DNA of 64,000 nt from positions 2,605,501 through 2,669,500 of the forward strand of contig NZ_AP023367.1 in NCBI RefSeq assembly GCF_014218335.1, written 5' to 3'. Positions within the stretch are counted from its first letter, which is position 1. Each line of letters opens with the position of its first letter. The translations under genes and the position numbers were made by a program. This document shows positions 1-7,924 of the stretch, one piece after another. This DNA is from Anaerocolumna cellulosilytica. Lineage in GTDB: Bacteria > Bacillota > Clostridia > Lachnospirales > Lachnospiraceae. The notes under the pieces were generated by a model. The model did not search any database, was not told the origin of the DNA, and saw only the letters and a list, made by a program, of their open reading frames with translations.

Positions 1-1
1 A

Positions 2-208
2 GAAGTATTTATAAGCGGCGGCGGACAGGTTTATGAAGAAGCACTGCCATTTCTTGATAGAATATATCTGACTGTAATTGATAAAGAATACGATGGAGAT
101 ATATACTTCCCCGTTTTTGATACCAATATATATCGTAAAATCTATGAACATCGAATAGAAGGCGAAATACCCTATACTTATTATACCTATGAAAAGTATA
201 GAATTTAA
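2..208 (+). CDS. folA: Dihydrofolate reductase, C-terminal part
   Basis: Cut by the left window edge; about 68 C-terminal codons remain in frame 2. The translation begins EVFISGGGQVYEEALPF and continues with DRIYLTVID and DGDIYFP, which match the C-terminal half of dihydrofolate reductases (the conserved Gly-Gly before the last helix, then the GDxxFP strand). The enzyme reduces dihydrofolate to tetrahydrofolate with NADPH in the cytoplasm. The stop TAA lies at 206-208. The N-terminal half, the start and any thyA neighbour are outside the window. Identification rests on motif recognition only. Confidence 0.85.
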   Translation, partial: EVFISGGGQVYEEALPFLDRIYLTVIDKEYDGDIYFPVFDTNIYRKIYEHRIEGEIPYTYYTYEKYRI

Positions 209-308
209 TGTGATGTACTGAGACTGTGTACAGCTACAGGTTACATTTTACAGACAGTTTTAGTATTAGGTACAATTAATTTTTCGCAGAAAAGAAAGGA
301 AGATTTTC

Positions 309-1430
309 ATGATTTATTTAGATTATGCAGCCAATACACCAGTGGACAAGGAGGTTGCCGATACCTTTTATCAAATGTGTATGAATTATATAGGCAACCC
401 CAACTCCCCCCATTCTCTTGGTGTTGGAGCGGCTGAAAGAATGTTAGAGTCAACCACTAAAATTGCAGGTCTTTTAGGTGTAAAGGAACAAGAGATTATC
501 TATACTTCCGGTGCAAGCGAATCCAATAATATGGCAATCAAAGGAATTGCAGGAAGTTATAAAAGATACGGGAAACATATTATTACAACCTTTCTTGAGC
601 ATGCTTCTGTAACGGGACCCTTTACAGCACTTCAAAATGACGGTTTTGAAGTTGATTTTGTCAATATAGAGAAAAATGGACAAGTGGATTTACACCATTT
701 AAAGGAGTTAATACGAGAAGATACCATATTAGTATCCGTTGGACTAGTAGATAGTGAAATCGGTACAATCCAGCCAATAACTGAAATTAATCAGATAATA
801 AAAGAAAGAGACCATCTCTTCTTACATGTAGATGCCACTCAGGCAGTGGGTAAGATTCCGGTAAACTTTCAGGAAGCAGATCTTATTACTTTTTCTGCTC
901 ATAAATTTTATGGTGTTAATGGAAGCGGAATCTTAATTAAAAAAGAACATGTAATGCTGGAACCTTTGATTCATGGCGGATTAAGTACAACCTCTTTTCG
1001 AAGTGGAACCCCTGCACTTGCTCTGGCAGCGTCTACAGAAAAAGCACTTTCTTTGGCAATAGAAAACCAGGCCAAACGCTTAACTTACGTTAGGGGATTA
1101 AATCAACTGCTCAGAGAAAAGTTGTCTGTCTCTAAACCAATTGTAATTAATTCTCCCAAAGAAGCTTCTCCTTATATCTTAAATATAAGTGTAAAGGGAG
1201 TAAATACAAATAAACTTCAAGCAGAATTAGATCAAAAAGAAATCTATATCGCGACCAAGTCAGCCTGTTGTGCACCAAATACTGTATCAAAACCCGTGTA
1301 TGCCATGACAAAAGACAGGAAACTAGCCCTTGCAACAGTTCGTATCAGTTTAAGCCACTTAACTACGAAAACTGAATTAGAAGAATTTATTTCAGTATTT
1401 TTAGAACAACTGCAAGTATTAAATAATTGA
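309..1430 (+). CDS. Cysteine desulfurase-like class V aminotransferase (NifS/IscS family)
   Basis: A PLP enzyme of 373 residues starting MIYLDYAANTPVD, the usual NifS/IscS opening. TSGASESNN near residue 67 and SAHKFYG near 197 (the PLP-binding lysine) are present. TKSACCAPN near residue 317 supplies the probable catalytic cysteine that would carry the persulfide. The family releases sulfur from cysteine for Fe-S clusters or tRNA thiolation. The next gene is a TtcA-like tRNA sulfur-transfer protein, so sulfur donation for tRNA modification is a reasonable inference. An AAAGGAAG site lies about 6 bases before the ATG. No iscU-like scaffold gene is adjacent. Which housekeeping desulfurase it represents cannot be told from sequence alone. 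Confidence 0.88.
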   Translation: MIYLDYAANTPVDKEVADTFYQMCMNYIGNPNSPHSLGVGAAERMLESTTKIAGLLGVKEQEIIYTSGASESNNMAIKGIAGSYKRYGKHIITTFLEHASVTGPFTALQNDGFEVDFVNIEKNGQVDLHHLKELIREDTILVSVGLVDSEIGTIQPITEINQIIKERDHLFLHVDATQAVGKIPVNFQEADLITFSAHKFYGVNGSGILIKKEHVMLEPLIHGGLSTTSFRSGTPALALAASTEKALSLAIENQAKRLTYVRGLNQLLREKLSVSKPIVINSPKEASPYILNISVKGVNTNKLQAELDQKEIYIATKSACCAPNTVSKPVYAMTKDRKLALATVRISLSHLTTKTELEEFISVFLEQLQVLNN

Positions 1431-1479
1431 CAATGTATAGGCATTATATTGTATTAGTAAGTAAAAAGAATACTGAATA

Positions 1480-1544
1480 GAAAGGAAGCCGCGTTTGTGG
1501 CTGTAACACATCAGCATAAGGTGTGTTATCCAATGAATATTATT
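1480..1544 (+). promoter_or_regulatory. Start-codon-proximal two-hairpin RNA element, copy 1 (ttcA-like gene)
   Basis: GAAAGGA at 1480-1486 is followed at once by hairpin 1 (AGCCGC 1487-1492 / GTGGCT 1497-1502, loop GTTT) and hairpin 2 (TAACACA 1504-1510 / TGTGTTA 1522-1528). This is the short-loop form, without the loop-to-upstream pairing seen in other copies. There is no recognisable Shine-Dalgarno between hairpin 2 and the ATG at 1545. The structure is read directly from the sequence; the function is inferred. Confidence 0.75.
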
Positions 1545-2396
1545 ATGGAAAAGCATATTGAGATAGAGAGAAGCCTTATAAAAAGGTTTCGCAAAGAAAT
1601 ATGGCGTAAGTTTATTACAGCAGTAAATGAGTATCAATTAATTAAAGAAGGCGATAAAATTGCCGTCTGTATATCCGGTGGTAAAGATTCCATGTTACTT
1701 GCAAAATGTATGCAGGAGCTTCAACGACACGGAAAATTTAAATTTGAATTAGTCTTTATGGTTATGGATCCTGGATACAATCCATATAATAGACAAATCA
1801 TCATTGATAACGCAAAATACCTAAATATTCCTATTCATATATTTGAGACGGATATTTTTGATATTGTGGCAGATATAGAAGATTCACCCTGCTATTTATG
1901 TGCCAGAATGCGAAGAGGTTATTTATATAAGCATGCACAAGAATTAGGATGCAACAAAATTGCCTTAGGTCATCACTTTGACGATGTGATTGAAACTATC
2001 TTAATGAGTATGTTATATAGTGGACAAATGAAAGGTATGATGCCAAAACTTCACAGCACCAATTATAAAGGAATGGAGTTAATCAGACCGTTATATATGG
2101 TCAAGGAAGCTGACATTTTAGCTTGGAAAAAATACAATAACCTTCAGTTTATCCAGTGTGCTTGCCGTTTGACAGAAAACTGTATGTTAGGAGATGCAGG
2201 TATGGGGTCGAAACGCCAGGAAATGAAAGAACTTATTAAAAAGTTCAGACAGACAAGCTCTATTATTGATATGAATATTTTTAGAAGTGTTCATAATGTT
2301 AATTTGGATACAATGATTGGATATCAAAAAAAGCAAGTGACACATAGCTTTTTAGAAGATTATGATGAAGAAGACGGTATAACAGAAGAGGAATAG
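1545..2396 (+). CDS. TtcA-like tRNA 2-thiolation protein (PP-loop ATPase)
   Basis: An N-type ATP pyrophosphatase of about 283 residues. The PP-loop SGGKDSM is near residue 41. CYLCARMRRG holds a Cys-x-x-Cys pair, and CACRLTENC supplies further cysteines, as in TtcA enzymes that bind an Fe-S cluster and thiolate cytidine 32 of tRNA. The longest frame starts at GTG 1497, but that codon lies inside the stem of hairpin 1, so I prefer ATG 1545 (MEKHIEIE). ATG 1533 is an alternative, and neither has a clear local Shine-Dalgarno. It lies between a cysteine desulfurase and queA, which suggests a tRNA-modification group. The exact target nucleoside is not certain. Confidence 0.82.
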   Translation: MEKHIEIERSLIKRFRKEIWRKFITAVNEYQLIKEGDKIAVCISGGKDSMLLAKCMQELQRHGKFKFELVFMVMDPGYNPYNRQIIIDNAKYLNIPIHIFETDIFDIVADIEDSPCYLCARMRRGYLYKHAQELGCNKIALGHHFDDVIETILMSMLYSGQMKGMMPKLHSTNYKGMELIRPLYMVKEADILAWKKYNNLQFIQCACRLTENCMLGDAGMGSKRQEMKELIKKFRQTSSIIDMNIFRSVHNVNLDTMIGYQKKQVTHSFLEDYDEEDGITEEE

Positions 2397-2447
2397 ATTT
2401 TCTAATTTGTGATGCTGTATGAATTGCATAGCATCCTATCACGAAGG

Positions 2448-2559
2448 TTGTAAGAAAGTATAGTAATAGAGAAAGGAAGCCACATAATGATTCTTTCAAT
2501 TAGTTCTATTTGTGGCAATATCGCAGGCAGCAATCTTGCGATATGCAATAGGTATAAAG
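2448..2559 (+). promoter_or_regulatory. Start-codon-proximal RNA element, copy 2 (queA)
   Basis: GAAAGGA lies at 2471-2477. Hairpin 1 is GCCACA 2479-2484 / TGTGGC 2511-2516 and hairpin 2 is ATATCGCA 2518-2525 / TGCGATAT 2537-2544. The loop segment TTCTTTCAA (2491-2499) can pair with TTGTAAGAA (2448-2456) with one central T-T mismatch, giving a pseudoknot across the first Shine-Dalgarno. A weak second site (AGG) precedes the ATG at 2560. Confidence 0.8.
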
Positions 2560-3585
2560 ATGAATAAAGAAGATTTTTACTTTGATTTACCGGAGGAATT
2601 AATAGCACAAGATCCACTGGAAGACAGATCCAGTTCAAGACTTCTAGTGCTTGATAAAGAATCAGGCCAAACCAGCCATAAAATATTTAAAGATATTGTT
2701 CAATACTTAAAATCCGGTGATTGCCTTGTAATAAACAATACAAAGGTTATTCCTGCCAGATTAATTGGTGAGAAGGAAGGAACTGGTGCAAAGGTTGAAT
2801 TATTACTGTTAAAACGCAGAGAGGGTGATGTATGGGAAGCTCTTGTAAAACCTGGTAAAAAAGCTAAGCCTGGTACTAAAATCAGCTTCGGGGATGGCAT
2901 ACTTACCTGCGAAATACTGGAAATAGTTGACGAAGGAAACCGTATGGTTCAGTTTAACTATGAAGGTATTTTTGAGGAAATCCTGGACAGATTGGGGCAG
3001 ATGCCACTGCCTCCGTATATTACCCATCAATTACAGGATAAGAACAGATACCAGACGGTCTATGCCAAACACGAAGGTTCCGCAGCGGCTCCCACAGCAG
3101 GACTTCATTTTACTAAAGAACTCATAGATGAGCTAACGCAAAAAGGGGTTATAATTGCCAATGTTACACTTCACGTTGGACTAGGTACATTTCGCCCGGT
3201 TAAAGTGGAGAATATCTTAGAGCATCATATGCATTCAGAGTTTTATCAAATCGAAGCGGAAGAGGCAGAAAAAATAAATGGGACGAAAGAAAAGGGAGGC
3301 AGGGTAATCTGTGTTGGCACTACAAGTTGCAGAACCGTAGAATCAGCAGCGGACGAAAACGGTCTTGTAAAAGCTGGCAGCGGTAATACCGCGATTTTTA
3401 TTTATCCTGGTTATAAATTTAAAGTTCTAGATGCTTTAATAACTAATTTTCATCTGCCGGAGTCCACTCTGATTATGCTGGTATCGGCTCTTGCCGGAAG
3501 AGAACCTGTACTAAAAGCATATGAAGAAGCAGTAAAAGAGAGATACAGGTTTTTCAGTTTCGGAGATGCTATGTTCATACAATAA
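2560..3585 (+). CDS. queA: S-adenosylmethionine:tRNA ribosyltransferase-isomerase
   Basis: A 341-residue protein, the normal QueA length. It transfers the ribosyl part of S-adenosylmethionine to 7-aminomethyl-7-deazaguanine in tRNA, giving epoxyqueuosine. Recognisable features are [16 protein letters not shown] at the N-terminus, [24 protein letters not shown] near residue 170, [10 protein letters not shown], and a C-terminal NFHLPESTL. The longest frame starts at GTG 2512 inside a hairpin. ATG 2560 ([10 protein letters not shown]) fits the family start and follows the RNA element. No other queuosine gene (tgt, queC-F) is visible within the window. Confidence 0.96.
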   Translation: MNKEDFYFDLPEELIAQDPLEDRSSSRLLVLDKESGQTSHKIFKDIVQYLKSGDCLVINNTKVIPARLIGEKEGTGAKVELLLLKRREGDVWEALVKPGKKAKPGTKISFGDGILTCEILEIVDEGNRMVQFNYEGIFEEILDRLGQMPLPPYITHQLQDKNRYQTVYAKHEGSAAAPTAGLHFTKELIDELTQKGVIIANVTLHVGLGTFRPVKVENILEHHMHSEFYQIEAEEAEKINGTKEKGGRVICVGTTSCRTVESAADENGLVKAGSGNTAIFIYPGYKFKVLDALITNFHLPESTLIMLVSALAGREPVLKAYEEAVKERYRFFSFGDAMFIQ

Positions 3586-3624
3586 TACCTTTAACTTAAT
3601 ATACAAACAAAGGTTTGCTTAAAG

Positions 3625-3673
3625 AAAGCACAGCTCATAATTTAAAACAGACTATAAGCTGTGCCTTCTTTTT
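3625..3673 (+). terminator. Rho-independent terminator after queA
   Basis: GCACAGCT (3628-3635) pairs with AGCTGTGC (3657-3664), followed by CTTCTTTTT. It lies 40 bases after the queA stop. Confidence 0.85.
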
Positions 3674-3809
3674 ATTATTTGCAACTGAAAAGGTGATTGT
3701 AATTTAAAGTATTACTTTCCTAGTAAAATGTTGCTCAGGAGTTTTAGCTCAAATTATATAATAAACCTTGTTCTTATCCGTCTGTTTAAATATAAACAAT
3801 ATGCTTATA

Positions 3810-5102
3810 TCAACCTTGTATTAAGCCATTTAAATCGGCATAAAAGTTTGGATAAGAAATATTTACGCATTCTGCCCCAAGTATCTCTGTATCTCCTTCC
3901 GACAGAAGACCGGCTATGGCAAAGGACATGGCTATACGGTGGTCAGCTTTACTTTCAATAGAAGTACCTTTTAGTCCGTTGCCCCCTTCGATAATCATAC
4001 CATCCTCTGTAGCTGTAACGTTTGCACCCATCAAGGTAAGGTTCTGAACCATTACATCGATACGGTTAGATTCTTTTACTTTTAACTCTGCGGCATCCTT
4101 TATGATAGTAGTACCTTTTGCAAAACATGCCATAACTGCAATAACAGGAATTTCATCAATAAGAGTAGGAATTAATTCACCACCAACAATCGTTCCTTTA
4201 AGAGAGGTACTGCGGACAATAATGTCTGCAATTGCTTCTGTGTCAGTATTCCGAATATTATCAAGAGAAATATCTGCTCCCATCTGTTCACAAACTTTTA
4301 TAATACCATCTCTGGTCGGATTAATACCGACGTTTTTTATAACCAGTTCGGAATTTGGGACCAGCAGACCGGCGGCAATAAAGTAAGCTGCAGAGGAGAT
4401 ATCGCCGGGAACCTCAATTTTATCACCCTTTAATTTAGGCTCAGGTAATATACTTGCTGTTGTATTGTTGATGATAATTTCCGCACCAAGCCGTTTCAGC
4501 ATGAGTTCCGTATGGTTTCTGGATACATAGGGTTCTGTAACAGAAGTCGGACGGTCTGCATATAAACCGGCGAGAAGAATGGCAGACTTTATTTGAGCTG
4601 AAGCAACAGGTGATTCATAGAGGATTCCTTTTAAAGAAGTTTCTTTTCCACGGATTTTCAGGGGTGCCCTTCCATCTCCCGTAAGGCTTTTGATATCAGC
4701 CTCCATCTGAGATAAAGGAGCAATAACTCTATCCATAGGCCTTCTTTGTATAGATTCATCCCCTGTCATAACAGAATCAAAGGACTGACCAGAAAGAATC
4801 CCTGACATAAGTCTCATAGTAGTGCCACTGTTACCCACATCTAAAACACCGGAAGGTCTTTTTAGACCTCTTAACCCCTTCCCCCTGACAATTACTTTAT
4901 TAGAAGCAGTCTGATTTACAATTTCAATTCCCATATCGCTAAAACAGGAGATGGTTGAGAGGCAGTCAGCACCCTGAAGGAAATGGGTAATTTCTGTAAT
5001 TCCTTCTGACAATGAGCCAAACATGACGGCTCGGTGGGATATAGACTTATCACCAGGAACTTCAAGTTCGCCTTTTAATTGCTTTGCATTTTTTATTACC
5101 AT
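3810..5102 (-). CDS. aroA: 3-phosphoshikimate 1-carboxyvinyltransferase (EPSP synthase)
   Basis: A 430-residue enzyme that joins shikimate 3-phosphate and phosphoenolpyruvate in the shikimate pathway. Family hallmarks are GDKSISHR near residue 17, NSGTTMRLMSG near 90 (phosphoenolpyruvate site), RRPMDRV, and KVKESNRID near 335. I chose ATG 5102 (MVIKNAKQLKG) because the longer GTG start at 5123 lies within hairpin 1 of the upstream RNA element, and GGGATGG sits just before 5102. It is the last gene of the aroF-tyrA-aroA operon, 69 bases after the tyrA stop. No convincing terminator was found after it. Confidence 0.96.
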   Translation of the reverse strand: MVIKNAKQLKGELEVPGDKSISHRAVMFGSLSEGITEITHFLQGADCLSTISCFSDMGIEIVNQTASNKVIVRGKGLRGLKRPSGVLDVGNSGTTMRLMSGILSGQSFDSVMTGDESIQRRPMDRVIAPLSQMEADIKSLTGDGRAPLKIRGKETSLKGILYESPVASAQIKSAILLAGLYADRPTSVTEPYVSRNHTELMLKRLGAEIIINNTTASILPEPKLKGDKIEVPGDISSAAYFIAAGLLVPNSELVIKNVGINPTRDGIIKVCEQMGADISLDNIRNTDTEAIADIIVRSTSLKGTIVGGELIPTLIDEIPVIAVMACFAKGTTIIKDAAELKVKESNRIDVMVQNLTLMGANVTATEDGMIIEGGNGLKGTSIESKADHRIAMSFAIAGLLSEGDTEILGAECVNISYPNFYADLNGLIQG

Positions 5103-5181
5103 GTTATACCATCCCATTGCCACAATAAAAGTGTGAAGGTATTAATATGTGGCATTCCTTTCTTTTGTTAATTATCTTTCA
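5103..5181 (-). promoter_or_regulatory. Start-codon-proximal RNA element, copy 3 (aroA)
   Basis: On the minus strand, GAAAGGA (5162-5156) precedes hairpin 1, GCCACA (5153-5148) / TGTGGC (5124-5119). Hairpin 2 is missing here; GGGATGG follows directly and acts as a local Shine-Dalgarno for ATG 5102. Pairing of the loop to the upstream strand is weak (about five bases near 5176-5181, inside the tyrA 3' end). This copy is reduced relative to the others. Confidence 0.65.
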
Positions 5182-6278
5182 TAAACTGTGTAGCGATATT
5201 TTTTTAAAAGCAGAGAGGCTTTATTGCAGGCCCCCTCTTCATAAAACTCAATTCGCAGAACACCCTGTTCAAACTCCCTGTTATGAATGATGCCTATATT
5301 TTTTATGCTGATAAGATTAGTGGCTAACAGTGTTGCTACCGTAGCAATAGCTCCGGCTTCATCAATAACATCCAGATAAATTTCATAAGACCTATTGATT
5401 AGACCGGTGACTTTCACCGGAAGAGAATCTCTGTAATCTCCGGCAGTCTCAAAGAATTCAAACAAATAAGAGGCATCTTGGCTTGACAATGCATCTGAAA
5501 CATCTTGAAGGGAGGTAATATACAGCTTAAGAAATTGTTTAATGCTGACCGTATTGGTCAGACATATATTCTGCCACATAACCGGTGATGAAGAAGCGAT
5601 TCTTGTAATATCCTTAAAACCACCTGCTGCAAGGGTTTTCATCTTTTCTTCAGGATCGTCGGAGTCCTTAACCATATTAACCAAAGCAGCGGCAATAATA
5701 TGAGGTACGTGACTTATAGCAGCTGTTATATCGTCATGTTCACCTGCATTTATTATGACCGGAATGGCACTCATGGATACTACCAGACTGCGTAAAAACT
5801 CTAATCTATCAGGAGGCGTTAAGTCAGTAGGAGAGAGGATATAATATGCATTTTCAAGTAAACGACTGGAAGAACTTTCATAACCTGTTTTTTCAGAACC
5901 TGCCATCGGGTGACCACCAATAAAATTTCTGTCAAGGTTCAGTTCCAGCGCGGCTTTATGTATATTACCCTTTACACTCCCAACATCCGTTATGATACAA
6001 TCTGATTTAATGATGCTTTTAAGTTGGCTAAGATAAGATATATTTGATAAGACCGGTGCACATAAAAAGATGATATCACAAACAGAAAAATCCGTTAAAT
6101 CTTCTGTTATTATATCCAGTATCCGGTCCTCTTTTGCCCCTATCAAACCGATTGATGGTTTTTTCTTACTATAGTGATAGGCTAATAAAGTGTTCTTTGG
6201 ATTTAGCTCTTTCAGGGCACGTGCAATAGAGCCGCCTATTAATCCAAAGCCAATAAAGCCAACGGTTATGCTATCCAT
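5172..6278 (-). CDS. tyrA: Prephenate dehydrogenase with C-terminal ACT-like domain
   Basis: A 368-residue enzyme of tyrosine biosynthesis that oxidatively decarboxylates prephenate with NAD. The Rossmann motif GFGLIGGS is at residues 10-17, GGHPMAGSEKTGY near 140 is the family's catalytic region, and SHVPHIIAAALV follows. The last 70 or so residues (LDVIDEAGAIATVATLL onward) look like an ACT domain, which usually mediates feedback inhibition by tyrosine. It is the middle gene between aroF and aroA. No ordinary Shine-Dalgarno precedes ATG 6278; the only strong one lies upstream of the hairpin at 6346-6354. Confidence 0.94.
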   Translation of the reverse strand: MDSITVGFIGFGLIGGSIARALKELNPKNTLLAYHYSKKKPSIGLIGAKEDRILDIITEDLTDFSVCDIIFLCAPVLSNISYLSQLKSIIKSDCIITDVGSVKGNIHKAALELNLDRNFIGGHPMAGSEKTGYESSSSRLLENAYYILSPTDLTPPDRLEFLRSLVVSMSAIPVIINAGEHDDITAAISHVPHIIAAALVNMVKDSDDPEEKMKTLAAGGFKDITRIASSSPVMWQNICLTNTVSIKQFLKLYITSLQDVSDALSSQDASYLFEFFETAGDYRDSLPVKVTGLINRSYEIYLDVIDEAGAIATVATLLATNLISIKNIGIIHNREFEQGVLRIEFYEEGACNKASLLLKKYRYTVYER

Positions 6279-6372
6279 AATACAATGATTGCCACATACA
6301 AAATATTGAAATACGTATCATTGGTTGAAAGAATGGTAATGTGGCATCCTCCCTGTTATTGATTTTCCTTCA
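6279..6372 (-). promoter_or_regulatory. Start-codon-proximal RNA element, copy 4 (tyrA)
   Basis: On the minus strand, AGGGAGGAT (6354-6346) is followed by hairpin 1, GCCACA (6345-6340) / TGTGGC (6296-6291). Loop TTCTTTCA (6333-6326) pairs with upstream TGAAGGAA (6372-6365) with one G-U wobble. A second loop segment CAATGAT (6323-6317) can pair with ATCATTG (6289-6283) just before the start codon, replacing hairpin 2. There is no local Shine-Dalgarno at ATG 6278. Confidence 0.75.
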
Positions 6373-6430
6373 TCCTAACATGATTGGTCTGACCGAGTAT
6401 GATACATAATACTCCTTAAAAAGGTGGCTA

Positions 6431-7444
6431 CTAGAATTTTCTACCCATCAATTCTGCAAATGGTCTAAGTTCCTGGCACAGTTCTTCGAATTGAGGAAAA
6501 GTCAGAGACTGAGGGCCATCGGATAAAGCAATTGCAGGATTGGGATGCGTTTCTATCATTAAGCCATCCGCACCTGCTGCAACGGCACATCTAGCTAAAG
6601 GGTTCACATATTCTCTTACACCGGTAGCATGGCTTGGGTCAACAATAATCGGCAGATGACTTTTGGATTTTATTACAGGAACAGCACTGATGTCTAGAGT
6701 GTTCCTTGTTGCCGTTTCAAAGGTACGTATACCTCGTTCGCATAATACCACGTTAGGATTTCCTTCTGCAATAATGTATTCAGCAGCATTCAGCCATTCA
6801 TCTATGGTAGCAGATAATCCGCGTTTTAACAAGACGGGAAGACCGGTTTTTCCTGCTTCTTTTAAAAGATAAAAATTCTGCATATTTCTTGCTCCGATTT
6901 GAAGCATGTCAACATATTTTACTGCTGATTCAATGGCAGCAAGGCTGGTTACTTCACAAACGACAGCTAATCCTGTTTCTTCTCTGGCTTCCTTCATGTA
7001 CTTTAAACCTTCTTCCTCCAATCCCTGGAATGCATAAGGTGAAGTTCTTGGCTTATAAGCACCACCTCTTAAAATCTGAGCACCGGATTTTTTGATAGCA
7101 TGTGCTGTATCAAAAAGCTGTTCTCTGCTTTCAACGGCACAGGGTCCGGACATAATTACAAGATTACCGCCTCCAATCGATACATTGCCAACCTTTACTA
7201 TAGAGGGCTCAGGATGAAACTTTTTATTTGCTAATTTATAAGATTCGGTAACGGGAACGATACGTTCTACTTCCGGAGCAATTTCAAGATTCTGATCGTG
7301 AAGTTTTGTTTTATCACCGACAACGCCAATAATAGTTACTTCCTTACCATCTGAAATATGGGCGCTCAACCCCTTATCTTCAATAATTCTAATAATATTT
7401 TTTATGGATTCTTTTTTCGCATTTTGTTTCATAACAATTATCAT
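6431..7444 (-). CDS. aroF: 3-deoxy-7-phosphoheptulonate synthase (DAHP synthase, type I-beta)
   Basis: A 337-residue enzyme for the first step of the shikimate pathway, condensing phosphoenolpyruvate and erythrose 4-phosphate. An N-terminal ferredoxin-like domain ([11 protein letters not shown] ... [15 protein letters not shown]) precedes the barrel, in which [30 protein letters not shown] and DPSHATG are clear. The extended open frame to 7483 runs through the palindromic hairpins, so I set the start at ATG 7444, with AGGG seven bases upstream. It is the first gene of the operon, behind a good promoter at 7586-7614. Confidence 0.96.
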   Translation of the reverse strand: MIIVMKQNAKKESIKNIIRIIEDKGLSAHISDGKEVTIIGVVGDKTKLHDQNLEIAPEVERIVPVTESYKLANKKFHPEPSIVKVGNVSIGGGNLVIMSGPCAVESREQLFDTAHAIKKSGAQILRGGAYKPRTSPYAFQGLEEEGLKYMKEAREETGLAVVCEVTSLAAIESAVKYVDMLQIGARNMQNFYLLKEAGKTGLPVLLKRGLSATIDEWLNAAEYIIAEGNPNVVLCERGIRTFETATRNTLDISAVPVIKSKSHLPIIVDPSHATGVREYVNPLARCAVAAGADGLMIETHPNPAIALSDGPQSLTFPQFEELCQELRPFAELMGRKF

Positions 7445-7515
7445 TTTGTACCCTGAGTGTACACAAGCTTTGGGTGTACACACACTGCAACCTTATCGTG
7501 TTGCAGTATCCTTTC
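7445..7515 (-). promoter_or_regulatory. Start-codon-proximal two-hairpin RNA element, copy 5 (aroF)
   Basis: Minus strand: GAAAGGA (7515-7509), hairpin 1 ACTGCAAC (7507-7500) / GTTGCAGT (7491-7484), hairpin 2 GTGTACAC (7481-7474) / GTGTACAC (7464-7457), then CAGGGTAC and ATG 7444. The stem sequences differ completely from GCCACA/TGTGGC yet pair perfectly, which supports selection on structure. Hairpin 1 is the short-loop form. Confidence 0.75.
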
Positions 7516-7585
7516 TTTAATTTTCTATACCTATAGAAACATACCTGACAGTATATACTGGCATATGTATTTTTTACTTATACTA

Positions 7586-7614
7586 ATTCTACTCCATTCA
7601 CAAATAAATGTCAA
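7586..7614 (-). promoter_or_regulatory. Sigma-A-type promoter of the aroF-tyrA-aroA operon
   Basis: Minus strand TTGACA (7614-7609), a 17-base spacer, TAGAAT (7591-7586). This is one mismatch from consensus over both boxes and lies about 140 bases upstream of the aroF start. Confidence 0.8.
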
Positions 7615-7615
7615 T

Positions 7616-7924
7616 ACTGCAAAACATTAAAGCGTAACAGTTTAAAGTGTAGCGGTTTAAAGTGAAAAATACTTTCGGAAAAATAGTAGGAATTAATAGA
7701 ATAATCAGGAAGAATGTATGAAATCATAGAAATATAACATATATATGCTGCAAAGATTCAATATTATTATGATGGACAAATTAAATCTGTTAATTATAGA
7801 TAATTAAGTTGTAATATCAGACATTATTTAGTAAAATATATACATAGGTATATTACGGTATTATATCCATAATGTAGAAATGCCCTAATGTATTTACAAA
7901 AATATTATTCATGGAGGAAAAAGT
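7616..7924. other. AT-rich intergenic region between aroF and the EF-G paralogue
   Basis: This divergent spacer holds no credible open frame. Near 7630-7665 the sequence AGTTTAAAGTG / GGTTTAAAGTG occurs as a short direct repeat. The stretch 7700-7900 is very AT-rich and must hold the promoter of the plus-strand EF-G-like gene, but I could not choose one convincing box pair. Confidence 0.5.

Noticed and set aside
1147-1444. Antisense open frames inside the cysteine desulfurase gene, and similar shadows within other genes.
   Set aside because: They mirror conserved coding sequence, lack ribosome sites and have no independent support.
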